A stretch of DNA of 64,000 bases from JANPJV01 sp031425695. GTDB lineage: Bacteria > Pseudomonadota > Gammaproteobacteria > Xanthomonadales > SZUA-5. Of this stretch, positions 21,936 to 30,809 are shown in pieces. Numbering within the stretch: the first letter of the stretch is position 1; each line of letters begins with the position of its first letter. The notes under the pieces were generated by a model. The model did not search any database. It saw nothing but the letters and a program-made list of their open reading frames with translations, and was not told the origin of the DNA. Made by a program: the position numbers and the translations under genes. Location of the stretch: the NCBI GenBank assembly GCA_031425695.1, contig JANPJV010000300.1, forward strand, positions 29,540 through 93,539, read 5' to 3'.

Positions 21936-22343
21936 TTAGAGCTGCAGGAAGCGCAGCGTCAATCGGTAGCGGTCAGCGTCGGATCGCGCCGGAAAGCCCA
22001 GTACGGGCTCGGCTTCGACGCAAAGGTCCGCGTGGCGGAATGCCACCTCGAAAGTGCCGCCATCGGCCAAGCGCAACTCAAATCGCCCGTCGTCGAGCGC
22101 CAGGGGCAACGCCGCCCACTCATGCAACGAGGCCACGGTGGCGCGCGTCACCCAAGCCATGTCGCTGGGGCCGACCAGGGTGATCGGCCGCCCGGCCTGA
22201 CGTGTTGCCGACTGCACCAGCAGCGCGCCGGTGATCAGATAGGTGGTCGACGCCACCGCAGGCGTCCATGCGTGCTCGTCCGCCCACAGCAGATCGTCCG
22301 GCAGAGTCAGTGTCTGGCCGGATGAGAGTTGGCGCAGTTCCAT
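21936..22343 (-). CDS. Hypothetical tail protein following the tape measure (135 aa)
   Basis: This 135-residue protein begins MELRQLSSGQTLTLPDDLLW and ends in a beta-hairpin-like segment (RYRLTLRFLQL). It lies four bases after the tape-measure gene and 17 bases before the large repetitive protein. This is the place of the distal tail (Dit-like) or lambda M-like proteins in related phages. Its sequence does not let me choose between these. Confidence 0.6.
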   Translation of the reverse strand: MELRQLSSGQTLTLPDDLLWADEHAWTPAVASTTYLITGALLVQSATRQAGRPITLVGPSDMAWVTRATVASLHEWAALPLALDDGRFELRLADGGTFEVAFRHADLCVEAEPVLGFPARSDADRYRLTLRFLQL

Positions 22344-22346
22344 GGG

Positions 22347-25300
22347 TCAGCTGCGGGCTTGCGCTTCGCGCAGCAAATCCAGCAGTCGCGACTCGTCGCG
22401 CGCCGGGATCGTTGCGCTCACCGTGCGCGCTCCGCTCGCCAGTTCGACACGAATGGTCTTGCTGGGCGGCGGGGCGTCGTTCAAGTCGATCCGCGGTGTA
22501 CGGCGCGGCCGCAGGCCTGACGCCGGCACATCGTCGAAATCGGTAGGCATGGCGCGCAGTGTTGCGGCCACCCGCGCCGATGCTTCCGGACTGACCAGTC
22601 CACCGCGCGCGAAGCCCTGGATCTTCGTGGCGATCGCCTGCGCCGGAGTTTTCATGGCGTTGATCGCGGCGAAGAACCCCGCGCCCAGTCGTTTGACGGA
22701 TTCACGGCTGACCACGTACTCACCGGGCGTCAGCATCGCTGGCACCGTGTCCGACTTGGCCAGGCCACCACGAGCGTAGTACATCTGCCGCTCGGTCTCG
22801 CGTTCGATGTATTCCATCAACTGACGCTCGAGATCTACACCAGCGATCTGGGCTTGCGACATTGCCATGCGCCAACGACCCTTGATCGTATCGACCGAGC
22901 CCGACTCCATACCGGTCAATTGGCGAACCCGCAGCAAGCGCTGGAGATAATCGCGGTCTTGGAACGCCTGGATGTCGATGGGCTGAGTTCTCAGCTGGTT
23001 GCCGATCGGAACAACCCGGTTCACCCGCTCCATATGCGCCCGGCCGATCCTCGCGCCCTGCAGGCCAAGTTCGATCAGCTTGAGCGCCTCAGACACGTCG
23101 CGATTGACCTTCTGCGTCGCAGCGACCGGTTTGGGTTTCGGCGGCGTCGCGCCCGACGAGCCAGGGCTCGCGCCAGCGGGAGTCGATGACCAACCCGCAG
23201 ACGAACCGCCCGGCACGAACCCGCCGGCTGCAAAGCGAGCAACGCCAGCGAGCTTGCGCAGCGTCGCAGCGCCGTACTTGCGCACGGCGGCCTTCCGAAT
23301 CACGAAAGCCCCCGCATCCAGCGCCCGCGGCACGGTGTCGCCATCGCCGGTGCCCGGAACTACGCCCGATTTCATCCGCGAAAAGGACAGTACGGAGCCG
23401 CCCTTTGCGTAGCCCCGCGCGACCGGCATCCCGGATCCAACCAGACCACCCGCGGCATTTTGTTCTACGCGCTTGACGTAGATCGTGTGCGTCGAACTGG
23501 TGTTCACACCATTGAGCGACTGGATCTCGCTCCGGGCCTGGCTGGCATTCGTGCTGATCGCGTGCTGCGACTCAGTGCGGATCTGATCCATTGCGCGGAT
23601 CTGGCTGTCGACCTGGCGCAACGAGGTCTGTGCTTTCGCGGTGGCGACCTTCAGATCAATCTGCCCGGTGCGATCGGCGTAGGTCTGCAGCGTTTCCAGT
23701 GCGGACTTGGCGCGACTGATATCGGCGTTGACGAGCAGCGTCTTGCCGTCCTTCAGTTGCGCCTCGAGATCGCGCAGCTGCGCATGGGCGGCCTTGAGGT
23801 CGGCGTCGATGCGCAGCAGGTAAGCCTTCTCGCGCAGTGCTTCTTCGAGCTGGCGCAACGCGGCGTCGAGCTTGCTGCTGTCGACATCAATCGCGAACTT
23901 CAGACCGGACTCCAACTGCGCCTGGATCTGTTCGATCTGCGCCTGCGTGCCGCGCAGCGCGGTCTCGATCTGACCGCGCGCGGACGTCGCCTCGCTGGCC
24001 GCTTTCTGATGCGCCCGACCTTCGCCCTCGAGTGCCTGGATCGCCAGTAGCTCGCTCTCGCGCATCGCATCGATGGCAGTCTTCACCGCCTGCTTTTGGG
24101 TGACGACGGTTTCGTCGCCGGCCTTGACCGCTTTTGCGGTCTGCGCCGCCAGGTCCTGGGCCTGCTTGGCGTACTGAATCGCTTGCTCGAACTCGCCCTC
24201 GGAGATGGCGACCCGTGCTTTGCGCTGCAACTCAGCGACCTGGGTCAACTTGTCCTGATAGGCCTGGTACTCGCCCATCGTTGAGCGCTGCAACTCGCGG
24301 ATCCGATCCTCGGTGGTCTGCGAGAGCGCGCGCTTCTCGTCCTCGATGCGCCGAATCTCCGCCAGATGGCGATTCGCTTCGGCATTGAGTGCGTCAACAT
24401 GACGCACATAGTCGGCAGCCGCCTGGGCCAGCGCCTGCTGCTTGGCGGCCAGGATTTCGTTGTCGACGCGCAGGGTCGCGGCGCGGCGGGCTTCGTCGGT
24501 TTCAGCCTGGCGTTGCGCGGCTACCAGGCGGGCCTGGCCCTCCTGCTCGATCAAACGCAGCGTGTCGGCGAGCGCTTGGGCGCGCAGATCCGACTGTTGC
24601 TGCACCGATTCCACCAGCAGCTGGGTGGTCTGCTTGATCAGTTGTGCTTCCGATGCGCTCGACTGTTCCAGCAGGACCTGCTTTTGTGCGTAGTGCGCCG
24701 ACGTGCTGGCCAGCTGCTGCTGCAGCGTGGCGTCGACGAGGCTGGTCAGCCCCTGATAGGCCTCGGTGATGCCTGAGATCGCCTGGGTCGCACCCTGTTG
24801 GGCCGCGGTCACCACCTGCTCGATCGCAGTGATCTGACTCTTCAGCTTGTTGAGGGTGGCATCGATGGCTTCGATGCCACGACCGACCGCCTCTTGCGTT
24901 CCCTGGCGTACGGCTTCCAGCCGCCGAGCCATTTCCTCGGCACTGGCTGCTGCCGTCGTCGCCGCCTGCTGCGCTGCACGGCCAGCCTCGGACGCATCGA
25001 CATACATCTCGCCGAAGATGGCATTCATCTGCCGCAGCCGTTCCTCGTGGCGCTGCGTGGCTGCCGCGATGGTGTCGCCGGTAAAGATCGCGGCGAAGCG
25101 CTCCCACGAAAACCTCAACGTCTCCATTCCGTTTTCCAGTACCTGGACCATGCCGATGCCGGCTGCACGCACGACCTCGAATTTCTCCGACAACCAGGTG
25201 CCAATTTCCCAGCCGATCAGCGCGGCCGCCAGCACCGCGAACGCGGTCTTCAGCAAGCCTGCGGTGGCCACGGCCGCGGACAAGGACAGGTTTGCGGTGG

Positions 25301-26321
25301 TCCATGCCGCCGCCGTGGACGCGGCCGCCGTCACCGCCGCCGTGCCCGCCAGTTGCCACGCTGTGATCAGCGCCGGGATCAGGCGGTAGATCAGTACCGC
25401 CAAGCCAATCTCGGCGATGACCTTGAGCCAACTCATCACCGTCTCGAAGTTGCGCGCCAGCCAATCGAGCGCGGTCGCCAACTTCTGCGTGATGCCGGTC
25501 GACTCGTCGACCTTGGCAACCCACTGCGCAAACGCATTCTTGAGCCGCTCGAACGCCGTGCCGACCGTCACCGGCAACTGCGCGTATTCCGCCGCGAGCT
25601 TGTCTTTCTGCGACATCAGCGCGTTGACGACGACGTCCGCGGTCAATTGCCCTTGCTCGGCCAGCTTGCGCAAGCGGCCAATCGGCACATTCAACCCATC
25701 GGCCAGCGCCTGAGCCAGGCGTGGCGAGTTCTCGACGACCGAGTTGAACTCTTCGCCCCGCAGCACGCCCGATGCCAGCGCCTGCCCAAACTGCAGCAAC
25801 GATGACTGCGCCTCCGACGCGGATGCGCCCGAGATCCGCAGCGCCTGACTGATCGACTCGGTCAGCGACAGCGCCGTCTTCTGCTCACCGCCCAGTTGCC
25901 GAACGGCTTGCTGCAACTTGCCGTACAGCGTCGATACCTCCGCTAGCGGCACACCGATACGCTGGGCAATGGCGAAGAGTTCGGTCTGCGCGATCACGAA
26001 CTCGCGCTGGCCGGCAGTCGCGAGCTTCAGGCGTGCCACCATCAGGTTCCACTGGTCCGCAACTTGGACCAGTTGCGTGACCTGCTGCGTCGCCCAGGAC
26101 ACGCCGACGAAGGCCAGCAACTGCGACCGCGCCCGAGTCAGCTGATCGCCGAGCGCCGCCGTTCCAGCCTTGAGCTCCGCCATCCCCTGCGCCGCCTTCG
26201 CGCCCGCGGTCTTCGCGGTCGCCGACATCTCGTTGAACGAGCGCTCGGCCGAAGAAATCGCGCGTTTGAGACCCTCATCCGCGCCCTCCAGGGCGACTAG
26301 GAGGGAGATGCGGTTGGGCAT
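22347..26321 (-). CDS. Tail tape measure protein
   Basis: This 1324-residue protein is the longest in the prophage. The N-terminal 270 residues match the tape-measure N-terminal domain (VADQWNLMVARLKLATAG, then FGQALASGVLRGEEFNSV and NSPRLAQALADGLNVPIGRL). A hydrophobic zone follows at about 310-375 (LAVLIYRLIPALITAWQLAG). Residues 430-980 are a long Ala/Gln/Glu-rich coiled coil. The C-terminal part repeats YARGGLAKSDTVPAMLTPGE-like GEYVV/GAFVI segments. The protein sets tail length and serves as an assembly scaffold. Its length would correspond to a tail of ordinary siphophage size. Confidence 0.93.
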   Translation of the reverse strand: MPNRISLLVALEGADEGLKRAISSAERSFNEMSATAKTAGAKAAQGMAELKAGTAALGDQLTRARSQLLAFVGVSWATQQVTQLVQVADQWNLMVARLKLATAGQREFVIAQTELFAIAQRIGVPLAEVSTLYGKLQQAVRQLGGEQKTALSLTESISQALRISGASASEAQSSLLQFGQALASGVLRGEEFNSVVENSPRLAQALADGLNVPIGRLRKLAEQGQLTADVVVNALMSQKDKLAAEYAQLPVTVGTAFERLKNAFAQWVAKVDESTGITQKLATALDWLARNFETVMSWLKVIAEIGLAVLIYRLIPALITAWQLAGTAAVTAAASTAAAWTTANLSLSAAVATAGLLKTAFAVLAAALIGWEIGTWLSEKFEVVRAAGIGMVQVLENGMETLRFSWERFAAIFTGDTIAAATQRHEERLRQMNAIFGEMYVDASEAGRAAQQAATTAAASAEEMARRLEAVRQGTQEAVGRGIEAIDATLNKLKSQITAIEQVVTAAQQGATQAISGITEAYQGLTSLVDATLQQQLASTSAHYAQKQVLLEQSSASEAQLIKQTTQLLVESVQQQSDLRAQALADTLRLIEQEGQARLVAAQRQAETDEARRAATLRVDNEILAAKQQALAQAAADYVRHVDALNAEANRHLAEIRRIEDEKRALSQTTEDRIRELQRSTMGEYQAYQDKLTQVAELQRKARVAISEGEFEQAIQYAKQAQDLAAQTAKAVKAGDETVVTQKQAVKTAIDAMRESELLAIQALEGEGRAHQKAASEATSARGQIETALRGTQAQIEQIQAQLESGLKFAIDVDSSKLDAALRQLEEALREKAYLLRIDADLKAAHAQLRDLEAQLKDGKTLLVNADISRAKSALETLQTYADRTGQIDLKVATAKAQTSLRQVDSQIRAMDQIRTESQHAISTNASQARSEIQSLNGVNTSSTHTIYVKRVEQNAAGGLVGSGMPVARGYAKGGSVLSFSRMKSGVVPGTGDGDTVPRALDAGAFVIRKAAVRKYGAATLRKLAGVARFAAGGFVPGGSSAGWSSTPAGASPGSSGATPPKPKPVAATQKVNRDVSEALKLIELGLQGARIGRAHMERVNRVVPIGNQLRTQPIDIQAFQDRDYLQRLLRVRQLTGMESGSVDTIKGRWRMAMSQAQIAGVDLERQLMEYIERETERQMYYARGGLAKSDTVPAMLTPGEYVVSRESVKRLGAGFFAAINAMKTPAQAIATKIQGFARGGLVSPEASARVAATLRAMPTDFDDVPASGLRPRRTPRIDLNDAPPPSKTIRVELASGARTVSATIPARDESRLLDLLREAQARS

Positions 26322-26411
26322 GAGCTTGTCGAATCTGGGTGGGTCGCTGCCTTTGGGCGCGATTGGGTGTAAATGGGTGCACTATTGGTTCGGTTCGGAC
26401 CGGAGCCTTCC

Positions 26412-26924
26412 GTGAGTGACCTGGCCATTTCCAAGCTGCTGCGGGAACTGGAGCGACCGTCGCGAATGACCATTCAGGAAGCCCTGGACTCAAGGGATCC
26501 AATCGCTGCGGTCGCCTGTCGAGTACGGCTCTTTTCTCTGGATGAAATGACCTTCGAAGAAGAGTGCTTCTTTCGCGTAGGCAATTTCTTCGGGGACGCT
26601 CTCGAAAGCGGTCTGCTTCAGGCCTTGAAGAACGAATCGGGGAACTGGTTTCTCGAAGTTGAGAGGTTCGTCAAGGACTATTGCGCACCGGAGCTGTTGC
26701 GCGTTTTTGGGCAGATTCGCGAAGCGTTTCCTTACCGGGAAGTGCCGCTCTACAGGAAGCAACGGGCGCCGTTATTAGAGCTTGCCGTGTCGGGTGACGA
26801 GGCCCGCTTTGACAATCTCAGTCGGGCCTTTTTCCAGTACGAGGGCGTCTTTCGCGACGGGTTGATGAAGTTCATCCGGAACAATCAGGCAAGCTTTGAG
26901 AACATCGCGCAGGTCGGCGCGTAG
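26412..26924 (+). CDS. Plus-strand moron gene in the tail operon, weakly DMP19/DUF4375-like
   Basis: This 170-residue acidic, aromatic-rich protein is encoded against the direction of all surrounding tail genes. CGGAG at 26401-26405 lies six bases before the GTG at 26412, which I prefer over an ATG at 26373 without a good ribosome binding site. The segment EEECFFRVGNFFGDALESG...LKNESGNWFLEVERFVKDYCA has the hydrophobic pattern of DUF4375/DMP19 DNA-mimic proteins, but the diagnostic EVNNGG is not conserved, so the match is weak. Codon use is visibly less GC-rich than its neighbours. Such inserted genes often act in the lysogen (superinfection exclusion or anti-defence). That role is inference. 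Confidence 0.7.
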   Translation: MSDLAISKLLRELERPSRMTIQEALDSRDPIAAVACRVRLFSLDEMTFEEECFFRVGNFFGDALESGLLQALKNESGNWFLEVERFVKDYCAPELLRVFGQIREAFPYREVPLYRKQRAPLLELAVSGDEARFDNLSRAFFQYEGVFRDGLMKFIRNNQASFENIAQVGA

Positions 26925-26944
26925 GCGCGTACCTAGTCGGCAGC

Positions 26945-27589
26945 TCACCCAAGCCGGCCCAGTTCACCCTCAATCGCCGCCGACATCGCCGGCACGCGCG
27001 CCGCGATCACCCGATACACATCCAGCCGCTTTTTGATCGTCAACCGCGGTACCAGCACCGCGATCGGCACATCGGCACCGCGCTTGAGTCGTCCGCCGCC
27101 GGTTGCGCTGCGAAGGCGCCGCTTGTAGGGCGCAAGGGTGCGGTCGTACTCGCGTTGGTTCTCGGCCATCAGCACCAGGTTTCCGCGGGCGTTGCGAATG
27201 AAGTAGGCGTTGCCGCCGCGCATCAGTGCGGTGACGTGCGCTTTGAAGGCTTTGCGACCGACGCGGCCGTAGAGTGGGATCAGCAGCTTGCCCTGGATGG
27301 TGCCACCGGACTCGTGGATGCCGATCCATGGAATGCGCGAGCCGATGTGCAGCGCCGGCAAGCGCCGGGTATCGCGATCGATGACTTTCGCGCTGAAGCT
27401 GCGCGCGAATGAGCGGCGTACGACCTTGAGCCTGGTTGCGACATGACTCTGCACTTCCGCCTTGATCGCGGGGGCCTCGGCGCGAAGGGCGGTACCGACC
27501 GCCTTTCGCACCTTCTCGCGGAGCTCACCGCCCCATCGGCGCAACTTGGCACTAGCCGCGGCGCTGTCGAGTTTGATCCTGATTCGCAC
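26945..27589 (-). CDS. DUF6441-like phage tail/neck protein
   Basis: This 214-residue, strongly basic protein has an N-terminus (IRIKLDSAAASAKLRRWGGE) and a conserved centre (IPWIGIHESGGTIQGKLLIP, LYGRVGRKAFK) that resemble the DUF6441 family next to tape-measure genes. Start is GTG at 27589, three bases after the stop of the frameshifted chaperone frame. A role as minor tail or tail-completion protein is inferred from position. Confidence 0.65.
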   Translation of the reverse strand: MRIRIKLDSAAASAKLRRWGGELREKVRKAVGTALRAEAPAIKAEVQSHVATRLKVVRRSFARSFSAKVIDRDTRRLPALHIGSRIPWIGIHESGGTIQGKLLIPLYGRVGRKAFKAHVTALMRGGNAYFIRNARGNLVLMAENQREYDRTLAPYKRRLRSATGGGRLKRGADVPIAVLVPRLTIKKRLDVYRVIAARVPAMSAAIEGELGRLG

Positions 27590-27592
27590 GGG

Positions 27593-27895
27593 TCAACCTG
27601 CATCCACCTGCTTGCGAAGTGTGTCCTCACGCCGTTCGATGGCTCTCGCTTCGCCGCGTGTGCCGAGGAGCACCAGATTCAGAAGGCGCAGTTCGCGCGC
27701 TCCCTCGGCCCGATCGATGGCGCGCAGAAACCCGCGCATCTGACTCAGCGTCATCTGCAGAACCCCATCAAAGCCGTGCCCGTGCGCGATTAGGCGCTGG
27801 GTGGCGTCGAACCAGCAGCCGCGCTGGTCGTCGCGAGGGTCCTGGCGCTTTCGAACAGCGTCTCGATCCGCGGGATCACCCGACGGGCGAAAAAA
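27593..27895 (-). CDS. -1 frame extension of the tail assembly chaperone (gpGT-like C-terminal part)
   Basis: From the slippery heptamer at 27889-27895 the -1 frame is open without a stop for about 99 codons, to the TGA at 27593-27595. It carries sensible protein sequence (WFDATQRLIAHGHGFDGVL, QMTLSQMRGFLRAIDRAEGA, LLNLVLLGTRGEARAIERRE). The expected fusion is about 207 residues: 108 from the zero frame plus this part. Independent translation from the ATG at 27754 would give only 53 residues. The arrangement, upstream of the tape measure and downstream of the tube, is that of lambda G/GT. Confidence 0.7.
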   Translation of the reverse strand, partial: FFRPSGDPADRDAVRKRQDPRDDQRGCWFDATQRLIAHGHGFDGVLQMTLSQMRGFLRAIDRAEGARELRLLNLVLLGTRGEARAIERREDTLRKQVDAG

Positions 27896-28215
27896 TCTGC
27901 GTTGACCTCGACCACTTTCGCAGCCAGCAGCAAGGCGTCGTCGGGCGCCAGTCCGTCGACCCAGGCGCGCGTCTTGCCGCTGCCGATCGCGACAGCATCA
28001 AGCAGCGCATCGCCGTGCTCGGCGAGCAGTTGCAGCCAATCGATCGGATCACGCTGCAGTTGACCGGCAAGGCTTCCCACTGCCCGCAGCATTGCTGGCA
28101 ACTGTCCGACCTTGAGCGGAAAGAGGATGACCGTATCGCTCGCTACCGAGACCTTGGTGCCTTGCGGGATCAGTTGTTCGAGTTCACTCGTCGGCATGCT
28201 CATGGTCGGGCTCAC
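27790..28215 (-). CDS. Tail assembly chaperone, zero frame (gpG-like)
   Basis: This 141-residue protein begins MSPTMSMPTSELEQLIPQG and has a helical core (LPAMLRAVGSLAGQLQRDPI). It has an Ala/Thr/Pro-rich tail (LATTSAAAGSTPPSA) that would be replaced after frameshifting. The GTG at 28215 forms a GTGA overlap with the tail-tube stop; the ATG at 28203 is an alternative. Such chaperones coat the tape measure before tube polymerisation. A T TTT TTC heptamer lies in frame at codons 107-109. Confidence 0.75.
   Translation of the reverse strand: MSPTMSMPTSELEQLIPQGTKVSVASDTVILFPLKVGQLPAMLRAVGSLAGQLQRDPIDWLQLLAEHGDALLDAVAIGSGKTRAWVDGLAPDDALLLAAKVVEVNADFFARRVIPRIETLFESARTLATTSAAAGSTPPSA
27889..27895 (-). 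promoter_or_regulatory. Programmed -1 frameshift site T TTT TTC
   Basis: Read on the minus strand in the zero frame the codons are GAT TTT TTC, giving the canonical X XXY YYZ heptamer T TTT TTC. Slippage by one base leads into the open extension that ends at 27593. No downstream structure was computed; GC-rich sequence follows within ten bases. Confidence 0.65.
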
Positions 28216-28982
28216 AGTTGCACGATGCGACCGAACTGGCCGAGCACCGCATCGAGCGGCTTGGTGTTGTCCGCCAGCAGCGAGCCTTCCAGTTCAAACT
28301 TGTTGTACTCGTCGGAGATCAGGTTCAGTTCCTTCAGCGGATCGAAGGCCACGCGATAGAGCTCGACCAGTACCTTGGCGTTGCCTTGCGCAGTGTTCAG
28401 GCCCTCCAGGCGCAGGAAGCGCTCTGGCAGCGGCTGGGTGAAGATGCCGATCTCGGTGGTGACGCCAAACCCGTAGCTAGCCTTGAGCGGTGCAGTGAAC
28501 GGCGCAGGCGTCGGAGCGCCGTCGTCCAGTCGCAGCAGTTGCAGCGCGCCGAAGTCGAGATCGGCGGTGTAGTCGCTACCCAGTACGAGCGTCTTCGCCG
28601 GTGTCGCACTGTCCTTGAGCACCAGGTTCGACACCTTCGGGTGCGCTAGCAGATAGCGATGACCAACCACCAGCGGCGTGCCGATCGGCTCGACCTGCAC
28701 GGTGCCGCTCTGCGTGTCGATGTGGTTTCCGTAGAGCGCCAGCGAGAGGTTCTCTTTGGTGAACTCTTCGATGGTCAGCATGATCGTCGCCGACTTCTGC
28801 TTGACCATGCGGTGATCGAGCGTGCGCTGCCCGGTCTGTGATTCGAAGTGCTCTAGCACATCGGTTTTCAGCGACAGCTTGAGTTCGGCGACATTGCCGG
28901 GCGAGCGCACTTCGATCGGGTTGCCGGCTGAGTCGCGCTTGCCAAGGTAGACGCGGCCTTGGAATGAGGCATAAGTGGACAT
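28212..28982 (-). CDS. Major tail tube protein
   Basis: This 256-residue protein begins MSTYASFQGRVYLGKRD and contains ELKLSLKTDVLEHFESQTGQ and FRLE-like beta strands, typical of siphophage tube proteins. A GGAG five bases before the ATG at 28982 decides the start over an ATG five codons upstream. It lies between the tail terminator and the chaperone genes, the conserved place for the tube gene. It polymerises as rings around the tape measure. The sequence lacks a clear Ig-like C-terminal extension. Confidence 0.78.
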   Translation of the reverse strand: MSTYASFQGRVYLGKRDSAGNPIEVRSPGNVAELKLSLKTDVLEHFESQTGQRTLDHRMVKQKSATIMLTIEEFTKENLSLALYGNHIDTQSGTVQVEPIGTPLVVGHRYLLAHPKVSNLVLKDSATPAKTLVLGSDYTADLDFGALQLLRLDDGAPTPAPFTAPLKASYGFGVTTEIGIFTQPLPERFLRLEGLNTAQGNAKVLVELYRVAFDPLKELNLISDEYNKFELEGSLLADNTKPLDAVLGQFGRIVQL

Positions 28983-29039
28983 CAGGGCTCCAGCCATCGG
29001 CGCGACGCCGATGGATCGTTGGGGTTCAAGTTGGGTGGT

Positions 29040-29480
29040 TTAGCCGACTTGCGTGAGATCGGCGCTAAGCGTTCGGTAAGTGATGCGGTAGCGCTGTGGG
29101 ATAGCGGCGGCAGTGGCGTCGGCGTCCTCGATGTCGAACTCGGCGTCGATCTCCCGAATCCCGAGCGCCAGGCCCGCCAGATTCACATCGGCCATCACCG
29201 CGGCATGTGCAGCCGTGAGCAGCGCATCGGCTTGCGTCTCCGGCAACAGCGGCGGGATGGCCCTGGCCAGCGCGGTGATGCGAACCGTGAGCTCGCGCGT
29301 CACCCGGTCGTTGGCTCGCTCGGTGATCTGGTCGGTTTCCGGAAACAGCACTAGCGCTGGACAGTGCTCGCGCTCGATGGCGACCGCGGGTGATCGATGA
29401 ATGCTGGCGTCATGCGTCGCTGCGACAACTCCGAGCACGCCAGCCAGACGCTGGAGGATCTGCTCGCGGATCGAGTTCAC
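29040..29480 (-). CDS. Tail terminator / minor tail protein U-like
   Basis: This 146-residue protein begins NSIREQILQRLAGVLGVV. It contains CPALVLFPETDQITERAND and a long beta hairpin (ELTVRITALARAI), with a Glu/Asp-rich C-terminus and RYRITYRTL. The pattern and position between the neck protein and the tail tube match phage tail terminators of the lambda gpU type, which cap the tube and join it to the head. Confidence 0.7.
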   Translation of the reverse strand: MNSIREQILQRLAGVLGVVAATHDASIHRSPAVAIEREHCPALVLFPETDQITERANDRVTRELTVRITALARAIPPLLPETQADALLTAAHAAVMADVNLAGLALGIREIDAEFDIEDADATAAAIPQRYRITYRTLSADLTQVG

Positions 29481-29486
29481 AGCGGA

Positions 29487-29810
29487 TCACAGGCGCGACA
29501 GCTTGGTGCGCAACTCGGCACCGTCGCCGACGGCTCGGATCTCGCGCACTTGGTAGCGCTGGCCTTCCAGCTCCACCGTCTCGCCAGCCTTGAGGCCGAG
29601 GAAGATCGTGCACGGGTAGCTGATGGTGGTCTCCTTGCTGCGGCTCAAGTTCTCGAGAATCGAGTCATCGGGCGCGCGCAAGCCGACGTAATGCACCAGC
29701 GGCATGTCGGGCGGGTTGCGCAGCCAGGTGCAGCGCTTGAGCAGACCCGCGTTGGCGGCGGACGCATAAACGCGTCCAACCAGATCGAGAGGTGGCGTCA
29801 GCTCGTTCAT
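29487..29810 (-). CDS. Head-tail joining / neck protein
   Basis: This 107-residue protein begins MNELTPPLDLVGRVYASAAN. It contains IFLGLKAGETVELEGQRYQV, a small beta-barrel pattern seen in head-completion proteins. The ATG at 29810 overlaps the capsid stop (ATGA), which decides it over an upstream Met. It lies between capsid and tail-terminator genes, as lambda FII-like or stopper proteins do. The exact neck ring is not determined. Confidence 0.65.
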   Translation of the reverse strand: MNELTPPLDLVGRVYASAANAGLLKRCTWLRNPPDMPLVHYVGLRAPDDSILENLSRSKETTISYPCTIFLGLKAGETVELEGQRYQVREIRAVGDGAELRTKLSRL

Positions 29811-30808
29811 GCGGTCAGCTTCACCAGCACGCCCGGACGATGGCACATCGGCAGCGGATTACTCTGCGTGTGCAAATCGGTGCCACGCTCGAACTTGCGT
29901 GGCTCCTGTTTGGCGTAGAGCGGCTGGCCGAGCGTGTTCACGGTCTCGTTGAAATCGGCGGGCGCCACGTAGGTCGCGAAGGTGTCGACCGTGCCCATCG
30001 GGAAGCAGTGCGCTTCGCCGGCGGCGATGAAGCGCCGCGTGCGGCCCTCGACGTCCGTGGCCTGACCACGGTATTCCTCGAAGGTCAGCCCGCCGAAGGT
30101 GAAGCCCGAGCGCAGGTCCTGCACCAGTCCTGCGCCCTGCTGCCAGTTCTCGAAGGCCTTCTGCACCCTGTCGTGGCCAGTGAAGGCATCGAAGAACTCA
30201 GGACTGCAGAGCACATGGGCGCCGGTCATGATCTCGCCGCGCAGACTGTCCTCGATGTGCCGGAGCACATCCGCACACTTGGCCTTGATGTTGGTGGTCG
30301 GCGTGGCGAGGGCGAAGCTGATCACCTTGGGCGTGATGTCGAACTCGGCATAGAGGTCATAGAGCTCGGAACCATCAGAATCCAGGATCACGCCTTTCAA
30401 GGCGCCCATGCGCAGATGCTCCAGCGTGATCGCATGTTTGCTGCGCATGGTCTCCAGATGCTGCGCGATCACGTTAGCGACGGTTTCCAGTTCGGTCTCC
30501 GATCCGAAGCCGCGGATACCGTTGACCTCCTCGGGCAGCACCACATCATCGTGCGGAATGTGCGGCACGACGAACGAGCGCATCTTGCGCTTGCCGCGCA
30601 CGCCCACGGTACCGGGAGAGCCGGGCGGTAGCGTCGGCAACAGAGCCAGGACGCCATTGCGCTCTTCGACCAGCACCTGACGAAAGCGCACCGACTTCTC
30701 CGGCATCAGGCGCAGGGCTTCCAGCTTGCCGTAGCGATTCGGGATCTGGTTGATGGCCGCCGTGAGGTTGGCCATCGAGAACGCGGGGTTGTGAAAAGGG
30801 TTCTGCAT
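29807..30808 (-). CDS. Major capsid protein, lambda gpE-like
   Basis: This 333-residue protein is of the phage capsid E family. It has LTAAINQIPNRYGKLEALRL at the N-terminus, VVPHIPHDDVVLPEEVNGIR in the extended loop, and the conserved C-terminal FPMGTVDTFATYVAPADFNE followed by LGQPLYAKQEPRKFERG. Length agrees with lambda gpE (341). It is preceded by the decoration gene, spaced one base. It forms the icosahedral shell. Confidence 0.93.
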   Translation of the reverse strand: MQNPFHNPAFSMANLTAAINQIPNRYGKLEALRLMPEKSVRFRQVLVEERNGVLALLPTLPPGSPGTVGVRGKRKMRSFVVPHIPHDDVVLPEEVNGIRGFGSETELETVANVIAQHLETMRSKHAITLEHLRMGALKGVILDSDGSELYDLYAEFDITPKVISFALATPTTNIKAKCADVLRHIEDSLRGEIMTGAHVLCSPEFFDAFTGHDRVQKAFENWQQGAGLVQDLRSGFTFGGLTFEEYRGQATDVEGRTRRFIAAGEAHCFPMGTVDTFATYVAPADFNETVNTLGQPLYAKQEPRKFERGTDLHTQSNPLPMCHRPGVLVKLTA

Positions 30809-30809
30809 C

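Noticed and set aside
19774..21939. Long plus-strand open frame of 721 codons opposite the large tail protein
   Set aside because: Arg/Ala/Gly/His-rich antisense frame produced by high GC; the minus strand carries structured, repeat-containing coding sequence.
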